A stretch of 64,000 nt of DNA from Pseudopyrenochaeta lycopersici (lineage: Eukaryota; Ascomycota; Dothideomycetes; Pleosporales; Pseudopyrenochaetaceae), in assembly GCA_003313425.1 (NCBI GenBank), contig NHZP01000034.1:124001-188000 (forward strand), read 5' to 3'. The stretch's first letter is position 1. The number at the start of each line of letters is the position of its first letter. Below the pieces are notes generated by a model. It saw only the letters and a list, made by a program, of their open reading frames with translations, searched no databases and was not told the DNA's origin. The position numbers and the translations under genes are program-made. This document shows, piece after piece, positions 1 to 11,284 of the stretch.

Positions 1-28
1 GGGTTGGCGACTCAGTGGTGAAACACGT
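1..28. repeat. Right terminal repeat of a pogo-like element cut by the window edge
   Basis: The window opens in a sequence ending CAGTGGTGAAACACGT followed by TA. This is the right-end form of the ACGTG-starting terminal repeats used by the other pogo-like elements here. The body of the element lies outside the window. Confidence 0.6.
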
Positions 29-387
29 TATAGATCTTATAATATAGTAAAATTGTATAAAATTTAATACTTAAACTTAATATCAACAGAGTAGTGCAGT
101 AGCCAGCAGTAAGGAGGACTCGTTGAACAGTACGCTGTTAAAGATCTAATCAAGTGGCTACAATATAAAGTAACTGGTGTTGACTAGTTTGGTTCTTAGG
201 AATATTCTGTAGACGAGCAGATCAGGGTGAAGGTGGAAGGTAATACCAAAGAGTATATTCGATAACTTAGGTTGATCACAATGTTCCAGAGGAGACATTG
301 CAATGATCTATATACTGCTGTTGTCTCATGGGATCCCATGGGACACGTGACCATCCCATGGTACAGTGTCTTACTCAGCGTGGGTTT
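29..387. other. Intergenic, AT-rich; no gene recognised
   Basis: Short spacer between the end of one pogo-like element and the TA target of the next. The two overlapping small ORFs here have no recognisable domain. Confidence 0.5.
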
Positions 388-389
388 TA

Positions 390-2232
390 ACGTGTTCCAC
401 CAGTCAGTGGGCAACACCAGTCAGTGGGCCACCTCATCAACACCAACGCGCTTGCCCACACAACAACTCAAATGGCCACGCAACGACAGCCTCTAGTAGC
501 TCAAAAGGAGGGCCGAGTCCTTCTTGCGTCTCAGGCAATTAATTTGCAACAAATTAAAAGTATGCGCAGGGCTGCGCGCCTGTTTAGTGTCCCTCGAACA
601 ACGCTGCAACGGCGCCTCAAAGGCTATCAGCCTCAACCTACCACCAACGCACGGAAACGTAAGCTAACGCCTACTGAGGAACAGAGCCTTATTTAATGGA
701 TACTAGAGCTTGATCGACGAGGCTTTCCGCCTTATATTATTGACGTACGTTAGATGGGAGACGCTCTTCTCGCTGCACGAGGCTAGCAGCCTCCTCTACC
801 TCCTCTTGGCAAAAACTGGGTCTCTCGTTTTGTTAGGGCTTAGTCAGAGCTTTAAACAAAGTGGAACCGTAAATTCCACATACAGCGCGCAAAATGTGAG
901 GATCCTATAAAGATAAATAGCTGGTATAGCCTTGTAAGGGACACGATTCAGACGTACGGGGTATTAGACGAGGACACATATAACTTTGATGAGACTGGGT
1001 TTATGATGGGTATCGCCTTAACGTCAAAGGTTGTTACTAGCTCTGATACTATCGGACGAGCAACTGTTGTACAGCCTGGCAACTGTGACTGGACGACGAC
1101 AATCGAGTGTGTGAGCGCTGTAGGCTTTGTACTGCCTCCCTTTATTATCCTTAAGGGCAAGGTCTACTAGGCGTCGTGGTATAGTCCTGAGCTTGAGCTG
1201 CCTAGCGACTGGAGTATTAGTGTGAGCGATAACGGATGGACAACTGACGACCTTGGCCTTGCCTGGTTGAAGCATTTCGACGTCCTTACGGCCTTACGTA
1301 TAATTAGAGGCTATCGCCTTCTTATACTAGATGGCTACAGCAGCTACGCAACGCCTGCGTTTGATACTTACTGCGCAGAGAGGAATATTATTACCCTCTG
1401 CATGCCTCCTCATACGTCTTATAAGCTACAGCCTCTTAATGTTGGTTGCTTCTCGCCTCTTAAGACAGCGTACGGACAAGCGATAGACAGGCTTGCGCGC
1501 TAACGGGTGCAGTTTATTGATAAGGACGAATTTCTCTATATATATCCAAGTATACGTACAACTGTTTTCTCAGCCTTAAATATCCTTGGAGGCTTTCGGG
1601 CGACAGGCTTAGTCCCGTTTTGTCCTGAACGTGTCCTATTAACATTAATAGTTGTCTGTACACCGTCTCCCCTACAGATAGTAGCCACGGCTGAGGCTGT
1701 TTGGACAATAGAAACGCCTCACACTACTGATTAACTTGATTAACAGGCCCGCCTTATACGTGAGCTCCTTTAACGTCAATCACAGAGCCCCTTAAGCCGG
1801 GCCCTCGCTCAGCTCGTTAAAGGCTGTTAGCTAGCTATAAACTTAGCTACAATCTTAACAGAGGAAAATAGCAAACTTCGTGCCTTAAACACGCGTTTAC
1901 GACGTAGGAAGGACAAACAGCAATAATATATTGCAGCTGGAGGTGCCTTACGGGTTGAGGCAGGTCGCGCGTTGGCTGTAGCTACTGAAATAGCGTCAAA
2001 CTTGAGGGTGGAGGAGGAGGCTTCTCAGCCTCGGCAACGAGCACCACCAACCTGCACTAAATGCGGAACTTAGGGTCACAATCGGACTTCGTGTAAACAA
2101 AGATAGAGAGTAATACTACTATATTTACTAGTAAACTTACCGCGTGGTTGTCGCGTTTTCGTGCGTTGAGATCCGCCTGTTTTGATGAGGTGGCCCACTG
2201 ACTGGTGTTGCCCACTGACTGGTGGAACACGT
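390..2232 (+). mobile_element. pogo/Fot1-like DNA transposon, full length (element 1)
   Basis: An 1843-bp element flanked by TA on both sides (388-389 and 2233-2234). The terminal inverted repeats start ACGTGTTCCACCAGTCAGTG and run about 50 bp. Each holds two direct copies of CAGTCAGTGGGC at 17-bp spacing (401 and 418 on the left). The size, TA duplication and encoded CENP-B-type transposase fit the Fot1/pogo branch of Tc1/mariner. The transposase is heavily mutated, so the copy is dead. Confidence 0.92.
472..2106 (+). pseudogene. pogo/Fot1-like transposase, RIP-decayed
   Basis: A single reading frame of about 544 codons runs from ATG 472 to TAG 2104-2106 and keeps its frame throughout, but about a dozen in-frame stops interrupt it, nearly all TAA or TAG. 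The order of domains is readable: an N-terminal Psq-type helix-turn-helix (around AARLFSVPRTTLQRR), a CENP-B-type region with GKNWVSRF, a DDE endonuclease with YNFDETGFMMG, SDNGWTT, LLILDGYSS and LQPLNVGCFSPLK, then a C-terminal zinc knuckle (C-x2-C-x4-H-x4-C) at about 2053-2090. In the DDE core, LDGYSSY replaces the LDGHSSH of the copy at 4183-5793. CAA/CAG to TAA/TAG is the change RIP makes. The protein would have cut and rejoined the element ends in the nucleus. Confidence 0.9.
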
Positions 2233-2793
2233 TATGGGACCACGTGACGTAGCGTCATCGATTGGTCCTTGAGGCGGGTCCTCGTGAGGGCCGTCCGTGC
2301 CTCCTCACTCCCACCTTCTTAAACGCTGTCCCTTCCGTCTAGGTTCGTAACATACGCTTGCAGACGTAAGGGTAGTCTTGATGAGCTGCCCACAGGCCTG
2401 CCTCTCTGAGTTTAGCAATACGTAACAGCTTTCGTCGATCTCTCCTAGTCAAAATTGGTGTACGGCTTGAACGAGGGCGTGAGGCATTGCTATTAGTGGT
2501 TTTCCATCACTGGATAGTCTTCTGCCCGCAGCGAGTCTGCGATTTCTTTAGTTCGCACACCAGCTTCCTTTTGAGATAGAACATATGGCGTTCTGATAAT
2601 TCGCCCCGCGCATTCGATTGTCTGAAATTTCAGTGCCAAAAGCCCTCATTTTGATGTAGATATGTGGTGTTGAAGTACACTTGCTATTCATGTGTTCGCG
2701 CTGTTGAGTGGGCCCCTGCTTACCGTGTCCGTGCGCGCAACGCCCGATCAACAAAAAGTACCCCATACTCAGACGTGTAACAACACAACAACG
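2233..2793. other. Intergenic; no gene recognised
   Basis: Unique-looking sequence after element 1. Only short ORFs without recognisable domains are present. Confidence 0.4.
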
Positions 2794-2940
2794 ATGACTG
2801 CAATTAATAATGCGCTTGCAGAGATTAATGCTCTAAAACCCGGCGAAAAAACTTTGCTGTCAAAAAATTGCTACTAACCATGGTGTTAATCGGTCAACGT
2901 TGTCGCGGAAGCACAAGCAGATTCAGGCACCACGTGCAAT
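2794..2940 (+). pseudogene. N-terminal relic of a second pogo-type transposase
   Basis: ATG 2794 opens a peptide with the pattern NNALAEINALKPGE, then a one-base frameshift leads into HGVNRSTLSRKHKQIQA. This is the N-terminal Psq-like helix-turn-helix seen again in the relics at 11437 (IEDALAAINSLKP) and 28932 (IDEALTALDLLKP). It ends at the edge of the repeat starting at 2945. Confidence 0.6.
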
Positions 2941-2944
2941 TAAG

Positions 2945-3543
2945 ATCATGTGTGTTGTGCTAGAATTGGCTCACCCACCCACCCCGGCTTTAGTATACCG
3001 TAAAAACTCGTCTTCTTTGACAACCGCTAGCAGGGGAGAGGGCCCACTCGCTGTGGGGCAGTGGTAAGCGTGCAAATGATAAACCCTAAGTTCCGGCACA
3101 ACTAATCGCTTGCAGCATCGCAGCATGAGATGCCCCATTAAAGTCAGCAATCTTACTGGATATATTCAATCTAAGGTTATCTTAGTGGGACAGGTCCCGA
3201 CTAGCGGTTGTCGAAGAGGACGAGTTTTTACGATAGCTTACCATGGCGGCGCGAAATGAGTTGAGACGCTTTCTAGCGCGCTGTATGAGGCATAGCCCTC
3301 CCGTTCGCGGCAAGCGGCTTTCGTTCCCCAGATATTCACATGCGATCAAGATTAGATAATCAAGCCGTTGCAGGGGTGACAGGCGTTGCCGCTGATCCCT
3401 CTCATGCAAGTTGTCACACGGCAAGTGTCCGGGACTTAGTGTCAAAAGGGCAAAGACATGGCGCATGCCCATCCTATGCTCATTGGTTGGCCCACATGCC
3501 CGGGACGGGGAACCTGACCCAACGTCCCGGGTTTTACAGAAAC
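2945..3543. repeat. Dispersed repeat copy A (contains a MITE)
   Basis: Removing the MITE and one TA leaves 361 bp, exactly the length of the inverted copy at 51830-52190. Similarity starts and stops sharply at both ends (GATCATGTG on one side, ACAGAAAC on the other). No terminal inverted repeats or coding capacity are evident, so the repeat class is unknown. The small ORFs here on both strands arise from this repeat. Confidence 0.85.
2998..3233. mobile_element. 236-bp MITE inserted in repeat copy A
   Basis: Terminal inverted repeats of about 33 bp (left end CCGTAAAAACTCGTC; right end reads TCGTAAAAACTCGTCC on the other strand, then a shared GACAACCGCTAG block), with three C/T mismatches. It is flanked by TA at 2996-2997 and 3234-3235. 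The sister repeat at 51830-52190 carries the unfilled site, which fixes the borders. It has no coding capacity. The TA target suggests a Tc1/mariner-type mobiliser, but the ends differ from the ACGTG pogo group. Confidence 0.85.
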
Positions 3544-3895
3544 GAATGGGCTGAGTCGTTGATGGTACGTTAGCACTTTGGGGACCTTTGTCACAATCAG
3601 CGCCCAGGGTAAATTCTTTGAATGGCTGGATGGAGGCGAGTCCAGCCTAGGTTTAGTGTAAATTAAATAGCTTAAGTTTTTTTAAATGATTAACTTAAAT
3701 CTAGCTGAATTCTATAGCGTCCACGAAATCTGTGGAGACACTCCGATTCTGTGATGGCTCTTGTAAAATTCCACCATTCATGTCAGGAATGTGGGTATCA
3801 TTGAGCCTAGTTATGTATTTTCCTTCGCTTGGGAGGATCAGAGTTTTGCGCTGATAGAAGTAAGCCATGGGGACGCGGAAAACCTGCTGAAGCTG
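3544..3895. other. Intergenic; no gene recognised
   Basis: Sequence between repeat copy A and pogo element 2. No ORF with recognisable features. Confidence 0.4.
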
Positions 3896-5899
3896 ACGTG
3901 TTCCACCACTCAGTGGGCCACCTCATCAAAATCAGCTTTGTAGGCTTTTAAATTTAATACTTATGAATAGTGTCTACGATTAGAATAAGTCTATCTTTTC
4001 CTAAAGTCAATTGAGACTATTAGCGTGGTGTTATGATTGATTGAAAAAAAGCTTGGCGGTGATTTTGGTTGGGGGGGGCCAAACCAGTCAGTGGGCAGCC
4101 CCACCAAAATTGACGCACCTTTTTGCTCAATTGTTCAACAGCAGCATAGTAAATTATAGATAAAATTAATGGATAAGCTAGTCTAGCTACCTCTACACTG
4201 AGTTCGAGTATGTCCTTGGATATGACAGTTGCTGCACGTTGGTGGTGCGCGCTGGCGCACTCGCTCAGGCTGAGTTTGACTACCCTCATTGACTACCCTA
4301 CCAGCCTCTGCAGCAAGCAGCTGGCCCTGCTCAACCTGCAGAGCTCTTCCACAGGCTATATATTGCCTGCGCTGCTGTTTCTTACGTTGTTTACGCTGAG
4401 CAGCTGCACGCAGCTTTGTATTCTCGTCCGCGAGGATAGCTGCTAAGTTCATAGCAAGGTGACAACCCTTAACAAGCTGGCGAATAGCTTGGCTACTTGG
4501 GCTCTGAGACTGACGATGCAGGAGGTCTTGAACTAGCTAAGCCTGTTTCTCAAGCTGAGATATCGTGCGCGGCGTCTCAGCTGTCCACTCAGCTGCTGCT
4601 ACCTCTGTTGTCGCTGGTGGAGACGGCGTACGGACAACTTTAAGCGACGAGAGGACGCGCTCAGGACAAGCTGGGACAAGGCCTGTTGCTCGAAAGCCTG
4701 CCTTAATGTTCTTCTCTGTAAATACCTTGCGTCTAACCTTATAGTAGACAGAGAGAAAGTCTAGCTTATCAACATGAAATATACCCTTGCGCGCAAGCTC
4801 GTCTATCTCCTTGCCGTACACACGCTTAAGAGGAGAGTAGCAGCCAACATCAAGAGGCTGCAGGAGATGCGAGGTATGAGGAGGCATGCAGAGGCTAATA
4901 ATCTTATTCTCCTTACAGTACTGGTCGAACTCAGGTGTTGCGTGGCTGCTGTGCCCATCTAGTATAAGCAGGCGATAGGCTCCTTGAGCGCAGCAGGCCG
5001 TGTGCCTGTTAAAGTGCTTCAGCCACTCAAGGCCTAGCTTATCTGTTGTCCAGCCATTGTCGCTAACTGCGAGTACTGAGCCTGCTGAGCCTGCAGGTAG
5101 CCTGTTGTACCAGGCAGCTTGGTGCATCTTAGCATGTAAGATAATGAACGGAGGCAGCACTCGGCCTGTCGCGCTGATAGACTCAATTGCCGTGACCCAG
5201 TTGCGGTTGCCTGGTTGAACCATGACTGCTCGTCCTATAGTGTCTGAGCTAGTGACAACCTTTGACGTTGCTGCGACGCCCATCATAAACCCAGTCTCAT
5301 CAAAGTTGTAGAAGTCTGCGTCTACTACGCCGTACGCATAGCACGTCTCTTGTACAAGCTTAAACCACGCACTGAAAGAAGCTGGGTCCTCGCTTAGAGC
5401 GCGCTGCGAGTGGAGCTTTCTATTCCATCTTGTACAGAGTTCTGGCTCGCGATTGATGAAGCGCGACATCCAGTTCTTGCCAACAGGCTGAGGAGGAGGA
5501 TCGTCACCTCGCGCAGCTAGCAGTACATCTGCCATCCGCTGTACAGCGATAATTTGAGGTGGAAAGCCTCGTTGGGCGAGGTCTAGTATCCATTGAATAA
5601 GAGACTGCTCTTCAGAAGGGTCTAGCTTGCGCTTCTGGCGGTTGCGCACGGCTTGAGGTAGGGTGCCTTTGATGCGGCGTTCAAGTGTTGAACGAGGGAC
5701 TGCATACAGCGCAGCTGCATGAGAAACTTTAGAAATTTGATTTTTTCGAATCGTTGCTATAGCTAGCTCCACAATGCCTTCGTTTTGAGCCATTTGGAGT
5801 TACTGTGTTGAGGCTATTACTGTTTGAACGTGGTGGTACAGGTTGATTTTGGTGGGGTTGCCCACTGACTGGTTTTGCCCACTGAGTGGTGGAACACGT
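3896..5899 (-). mobile_element. pogo/Fot1-like DNA transposon with compound left end (element 2)
   Basis: The right end (to 5899), read inward, has ACGTGTTCCACCACTCAGTG and then a second CAGTCAGTGGGCA 17 bp further in. At the left, the outer part (from 3896) and the inner part (from about 4080) of the same terminal repeat are separated by about 150-170 bp resembling the inside of a related element. The flanks are TG on the left and TC on the right, not TA, so the present ends may not be the original pair. Confidence 0.75.
4183..5793 (-). pseudogene. pogo/Fot1-like transposase, intact except for one TAG
   Basis: The frame runs 536 codons from ATG at 5793 and is interrupted by a single TAG at 4537-4539 (codon 419). 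Domains in order: Psq helix-turn-helix near residues 10-45 (AALYAVPRSTLERR), CENP-B-type region with GKNWMSRFINR near 100, and a DDE endonuclease with YNFDETGFMMG near 165, SDNGWTT near 245, LLILDGHSSHAT near 275 and LQPLDVGCYSPLK near 315. The C-terminal tail after the stop has a basic stretch and a zinc knuckle (CSNCHIQGHTRTQC). It is the best preserved transposase in the window. The stop separates the catalytic part from the knuckle, so the 418-residue product would keep DNA binding and catalysis. The stop is followed by CTA G; whether read-through happens is unknown. Confidence 0.9.
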
Positions 5900-6237
5900 T
5901 CGTTAATTTAGAAGTGTCATTTCGCTGAAACACTATTGCTCGGCTGTTATCACTTAAGATAGTGAGGAGAAGGTTCTACATAAGGCTGAGGACCTTGCTA
6001 CCGATGCTAGGGAGTCATATTAGCTTAGCCATGAGGGACCGCGACACATCTCAACCCAGCACAATTATGACTAACATTAATCCTCATCTCCTGCGCGAGT
6101 TACCTAAATCTGGATTACTTCTAAGTTATCTGGGGTAGTTAATGATATCCTAATTCATTTACGCTAAATACTACTTAGGGCGCTCTAACATGGTTCCCAC
6201 TCAAATATCTCGCTCGTTCATGCCTTATTAGTCTTTC
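5900..6237. other. Intergenic; no gene recognised
   Basis: AT-rich spacer between pogo element 2 and the HET relic, without a supported gene. Confidence 0.4.
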
Positions 6238-6880
6238 GTGTTAAAGTCCTGGCTTGTCAAGATATACCAGCTTAGCTTTCCCTGCACAAGATGCTTTCCG
6301 TTACATAGGCGGGATATTATTCATTATTTTATCTGCAAAATATTTGGAAAGGCGCGCATTGGACGCAATGAACGAACGAGCGCCAAAAGATTTTTGTTGA
6401 GAGCACTAGATGCGCCTTGCGGTGGCAGTGCTACAAGTCTTTTATCGAACAAAGCAGGAAAGAATACAAGGGTATTTTACACGCAAAGCATCAGCCAGTT
6501 CTGTTGGGTGGACGCATGTTGCATCGACAAGACTACCAGCGATGAGCTTAGCACGGCCATCAACTCTATGTTCCGTTGGTACCAGCGTGCATCCAGGTGC
6601 TATGTATACCTATCGGATGTCTTTGCGCCGGAGGAGGTGGCTGACGCTAAGGCCTTCTGGATAACGTGACAGGAAGCCTTTCGACGGAGCCGATGGTTCA
6701 CGCGGGGCCGGACGTTGCAAGAGCTGTTAGCGCTTCTTAAGATATGGAAAGGAAAGGAAAGAATTCCTCTATCTGTTTGTAAATACCTGTCACCCAGAGA
6801 GAAGGCAATTCTTTTAGCTTGTTTCAAGTGTAGGAGGTTTGTGTTGGCAGGCCTAGGAAGTACGGTGATATTTGGCTAGG
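6238..6880 (+). pseudogene. HET-domain (heterokaryon incompatibility) gene relic
   Basis: The reading frame contains FCWVDACCIDK followed by ELSTAINSMFRWYQRASRCYVYLSDV (at about 6500-6620), the core of the fungal HET domain. After a TGA at 6667-6669 the same frame continues with SRWFTRGRTLQELLAL, the next conserved HET block, where functional members usually have a tryptophan in RGWTLQELLAP. A second stop ends the frame near 6880. HET proteins trigger cell death after fusion of incompatible hyphae. The internal stop and the weak N-terminus show a decayed gene. A second HET scrap lies at 59188-59250. Confidence 0.75.
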
Positions 6881-7005
6881 AAAGACCGAAATTCTGGACC
6901 TTCAGTGAGACCGAGAATATCATGGCCGGACTATCGCAGATTTGCTCTTCACGCAATATCTGAAGGGGCGTCCCAAGTAGTACTTCCCACGGGAGAGCAA
7001 GCAGA

Positions 7006-7587
7006 ATGTCTTGGGTACATTATGGGTCGCTGGACTCAAACGGACTTAAAACAACAGTCCGGAATGATCTTGCGGACATCAAATGGGGACAACAGCGCTT
7101 TCAAAACCAGTACACCGAGCTCCAGGAGGTGGTTTCCTCTCTCCGACCGCAACTTGACATCCTCTCCGCATCTCCCTCATCCATGCGCTCCCACAGACAC
7201 AGTCCTAGGCGTCGGTTGCGTCTAGCAGAGGAATGGAGGGGCCAAGAACGACCCTCTCACGTAAGACAAGCGGTGGGAATGCAAACAAGGAACATCGCCA
7301 ATTGGTGATTGATGTTAGCCGGGTGGAGGAATAGACGGCAGAGAAGGTGGCCACGGCCGAGGCACCCCAACAAACCATCAAGCAAGGCATGGGCAATGTG
7401 GAGAGGCTCACTGGATCTATAATCAAGGGCTTCCGCGTATGGCGAGCAAATGACAACGCAAACGTTATCAAGTTCTCGGTCGAGAGGGATAAAAGAAGCT
7501 ACTTTTCGGCAGACAGTGGCTATGGCTCGAACATCACATTCCAGGCGCGAGGCTGGTCGGGCCCAAATGGTGCCCAGCCAAGGTAGA
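7006..7587 (+). pseudogene. Coiled-coil protein relic downstream of the HET relic
   Basis: Two in-line fragments on the plus strand. The first has a heptad-like stretch (DIKWGQQRFQNQYTELQEVV) and an arginine-rich tail to 7308. The second (7347-7587) continues with another helical segment (QQTIKQGMGNVERLTGSII). This resembles helical N-terminal regions of fungal NLR or HET-type proteins, but I cannot name the family. It may belong to the same broken locus as the HET relic. Confidence 0.3.
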
Positions 7588-7590
7588 CTG

Positions 7591-8218
7591 AATTGAAGTT
7601 TTGCTAGCGATGGACGTCGAGAGTGGGAAAGTACGCAAGTCGGCCATGGAGTGCCTTGGGACAGAAAATGGAGTAGAGGTGTGCACAATGAGATGGCATG
7701 GCCGACCGAGGCCTAGCGGGTAGCATGCGTCGGTAGTCGTTATGGTGGCGATCAAGGAAGATGCAGGAAGACCAGGCCTTGCTGCCGTTGGGAATGGGGG
7801 AAGTTCATGCTGCGCTACCTGCGGTGCGGCTGGCTGGATAGTTGGACGGGCGATTTGCTGAGTAGCTTGCACAACGACGGTGTGCTCTCCGTTCCGCGCT
7901 GATCGTCGTGTGATGGTTCGTGTCCACGCTCGATACGGAAGCCCGCAATACGTCTCGAGCGGGGGGAAGTACTCTGACAGAATGTAAGCAAGACTTCGCC
8001 ACTGTTTGCTGCCACCAATGTCGTGCCCTTCCCCATAAGGAAGCCCGAACGAGAGCACTGCTTTCCATCGTGTCATCCTAATAAACTTCCTTGGCACATC
8101 AAAGTGCGGAAATGGTATTACTAGGTGCAGCTAGCGAAGAGTATACTTCTTGACAACTTGGCAATGTGTGGAAGGAGTTCGCTACGGCTCTATTACTTGT
8201 TCAGATACTGCGTAGAGG
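7591..8218. other. No supported gene (one long minus-strand ORF of doubtful status)
   Basis: An ORF of 187 codons (8097 to 7534, minus) overlaps the coiled-coil relic and has no recognised domain. Its first 50 residues look protein-like and the rest does not. I leave it unassigned. Confidence 0.3.
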
Positions 8219-9895
8219 TCAGTCGATTCGGCGCGATAGATCCGTTAAAACTTTCTGCCACCATCTGCATCTTTCGTTGATAGCTGGATCAACCAACCTC
8301 CCAATGCCAGTTGAATTCAGAGTCAGCGCAATACCGTCTCGTCCGAGCTTGGTGAAATCTCCCACACCTTGTACTGTTGTCTTCGGTTTTCCACTAATAG
8401 TATACGTGGTAATATAGTCCTGAAGTGTCTCGGCGATTGTGACGTTCAGGGAACGAGTGTTGAAAGCAGACCCATTAGGACCATTGTAGAATGTGTACTT
8501 TAGATCGTCGCCATGCAAAGCGGGCGGGACAGCGAACATGTATGTATACGTCTGGTTTCTAAACCCTGAGTTGAGGTAGAAGGTATTGCAAGCGATGCGC
8601 GTGTCAGACATGAGGAGCGTTGCCTGTCCGAGATGGTCGGTGTATGGTTTACTTCCGTTAAACGTGGGCGGATAAATCACCGATCTAGCGTGCTCAAATA
8701 AGGTGTCGTCGCCATGGAAGAGGGACAAGGTGCGCAAGAACATATCGAAAGACGCAGAGTCGGTGATGGCCGGGTTGGTAAACAGTAAGCCTTCGTCGTC
8801 GTTGTGACCGATCATGAGCTCGAGGCCGTGGTTGAAATTACCCTGAGATAAGAGAGCTGCGGGATGCGCAGGCACATAAGAATCATCAACCACAGGTTGT
8901 AAATGAACTGGCCGTACGGCGCGAGGGCAACTTGTGAGCGTTGGCTCCTATGAGAGCTGCAGATTGCAGCTCACGGGCATCATCAAGAGTTGAGACATTG
9001 AGCAGAGCGAGGAAGTCTTGGAGATGCTGTTCTTGCCGATCCTCACTCAGGTATGGGTGGAAAGCAGGCGACTGCAAGATAGCTCTGTGGAAGGGAGCTG
9101 GATGACCTGCCTCTCTGTATGCCTAACATCACCATGTGAGTTTTCGCAAAGGAAAAGACATCAGCATAGGACGAGAAGCTGAGACCAGAGCGCAAAAGAT
9201 GAAAGGTGGTTAACCTACCGTAATGTGGTGTAGGATCGAGCCAGCCCCGGCCGATTCTCCTATCAAGGTCACCTGGCTCGGATCGCCACCGAACTTGCGA
9301 ATGTGCTCCTCCACCCATTCAAGGGCGAGTTTTTGGTCGAGCAGCCCAGTATTAGCGGTACCACCCGATCGCAGTGTGGCTCCCGCAGACCATCCGAGAG
9401 CCTCCAGGCAGTAGTTCAACGCGACGAAGATGACAGCTCCCGACAGAGTTGCCGCCTTAGCCTGCTGAAGGAGCCCGGCTGGAGCTCCGAAATGGTCTTT
9501 GCTCCCGGTAGTGTATCCGCCGCCGTGAATCCACACTAAAACGGGTGATCCAGATCCAGTTGAGCGGTGGTCAAATACCTCTTTGGGGACCACCACGTCC
9601 AAGAAGAGACAGTCTTCACTAGCCCTAGGATCTGGCTGTCGGCTGAGTGGCGGTGAGGGGTTGTACGCGTAGAGAGACAGATCAAAGGGGAATCCTTGAG
9701 TGTGGTTGGTTATGAACGCAATGGCTGTCGAAAGCCACACCGGCGAAGCCTGTGGACATACCCACCCCTAGCTACCCGTCTGGACAACAGAGCGCTCTGT
9801 GGCAGGTAACTGCGGAGGCCTAAAGCGAAGGCTGCCAGTCGGGGGTGCAGCGTATCGGATGTTAGAGAAGTTATAGAAGCCACCAGTTTCCTATT
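8219..9895 (-). pseudogene. Type-B carboxylesterase pseudogene
   Basis: Carboxylesterase/lipase family (alpha/beta hydrolase, ester hydrolysis, usually secreted). Reading from 9895 there is the N-terminal block YNFSNIRYAAPPTGSLRFRPP, then SEDCLFLDV, an oxyanion-hole segment VWIHGGGY, and the nucleophile elbow GESAGAGS just before a 96-bp intron (9218-9123, phase 0). The following exon reads YREAGHPAPFHRAILQSPAF. The C-terminal part with GHNDDEGLLF runs to the stop at 8219. Defects are one in-frame TAG at 9768-9770 and two single-base frameshifts at about 8930 and 8898. No convincing start or signal peptide is visible, so the 5' end is uncertain. Confidence 0.85.
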
Positions 9896-10429
9896 CGTAA
9901 AGTCAGCCGTGGCACCTATGGCAACTAAAACTATGTTAAATAAAGCAAAAGAGGCACTTGAAATTTACATTGTAATACGAAGCTTGATGAAGCTCATACG
10001 TAAGGTCGACCACAGGAAGCGAGAACGAAGCCGAAATCCAAAGGAAGGAGGGAAGAGAAAGAAACACGAATGGTCGTTTCATAGTCAAGGCGTCCTGTTC
10101 GCGGCTGCAGAATAAATGATCAGGTGAAGTCTTGGTTGGCGAACTGATACATTAAACGTATTCTGAAAATGCTTTATAGCTATATTCATACTGCTCGAAA
10201 TTTACCTGTACTTCTGTGCCTAGTATCTTAACGATCATCAACAATTTAGTCGCCTAACTCAACCCTTGGCACCTGCCGGAGACACGCGTCCTGTAATTAA
10301 CCTGGCTCTGCATGGGACCATACTCGGCTTTGGTAGTAACTCCAGCCCGGACGCGTTGCTCGCTGCGCCCCTTGTTACGCAAGGATCGACCTCTTGCTTC
10401 GGATTCGCTTTGGTTCACGAGAGGATAGG
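9896..10429. other. Intergenic; no gene recognised
   Basis: AT-rich sequence with one lysine/arginine-rich ORF (9909-10115) that looks like chance. Pogo-like coding similarity begins at about 10420. Confidence 0.35.
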
Positions 10430-11110
10430 CGCTACAAGGGCTATGGTACACGATATGGCTAATGATCTACGCGCGGCGCGTGGAAAAGAGCTTGTTGGCA
10501 AGAACTGGGTAGACAGATTTAAGACGCGTACGATTGAGGTTAAGCTTTAACGGAGCCGTCCATACGATCGCCAGCGAGCCCTCAACGAAGATCCACGCGT
10601 TATAACGCCCTCGTTTGACCTAGTTAAGAATGTAAAGACGAAGTAGCGGACGAAGATCTACACAACTTTGATGAGTTAGGCTTTATGATGGGAGTAATTA
10701 AGGCCAGATGGTGTTTATAGGCACCAAGGAGCGAGGGAATCTAAAGCAGATATAGCTAGGGAACAGGGAGTGGGTCACAATTATCTAGGGCATCTGCGCA
10801 GCAAGATGGGCTATCACACCCTTCATTATCTTCGGCGGCAAGGTCCTCCAAACAAACTAGTTCACAGGAATGCCTCGCGACTAGATTATTACAGTTAGCT
10901 TTAATAGCTAGACGTTAAATAAGCTTGCTATCGCCTTTAAAGCGCGCGTGCGGCAATAAGCTTAATAGGCTAGCACGGTACTCTACCACCAAGTTAAGAA
11001 AACAACCTTCCTGCCAGCCTTTATATTGGTATGAGGACTCTAATACTGTAGCGCATGTGACGCAACTCTCAATAGACTTGGAATTATCTCTATTTGGGAA
11101 ACCTCTGTCT
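10430..11110 (+). pseudogene. Internally deleted pogo transposase relic
   Basis: Starts in RAMVHDMANDLRAARG and GKNWVDRF (CENP-B-type region). It passes a stop into DRQRALNEDPRV, a degraded YNFDE-type block (10660-10690) with GFMMG-like sequence, then jumps to LSPLKRACGNKLNRLARYS (10925-10985), which follows the last catalytic aspartate in intact copies. The region holding the second catalytic block is missing or unreadable. Confidence 0.65.
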
Positions 11111-11284
11111 CCTTCCACAGAGAGCAACCTACTCCTTTATATCTACGGTCTTAACTTCAGCTCTTCGGCCTGGCCGACGGTCAATCCGATATTCTCGGTC
11201 TCACCGAAGGTCCAGAATTTCGGTCTCTCCTAGCCAGATATTACCGTACTCCTGGACCTGCCAACAGTCTCTACAACCTAATAT

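Noticed and set aside
3055..3110. tRNA-like A-box sequence inside the 236-bp MITE
   Set aside because: A GGCAGTGGTAAGCG-like stretch is present, but no matching B box at the right distance and no cloverleaf could be built.
7534..8097. 187-codon minus ORF as a gene
   Set aside because: It overlaps a more protein-like plus-strand relic, and its second half is low-complexity shadow sequence without a domain.
9223..9539. Plus-strand ORFs inside the carboxylesterase
   Set aside because: They are antisense shadows of the esterase coding strand.
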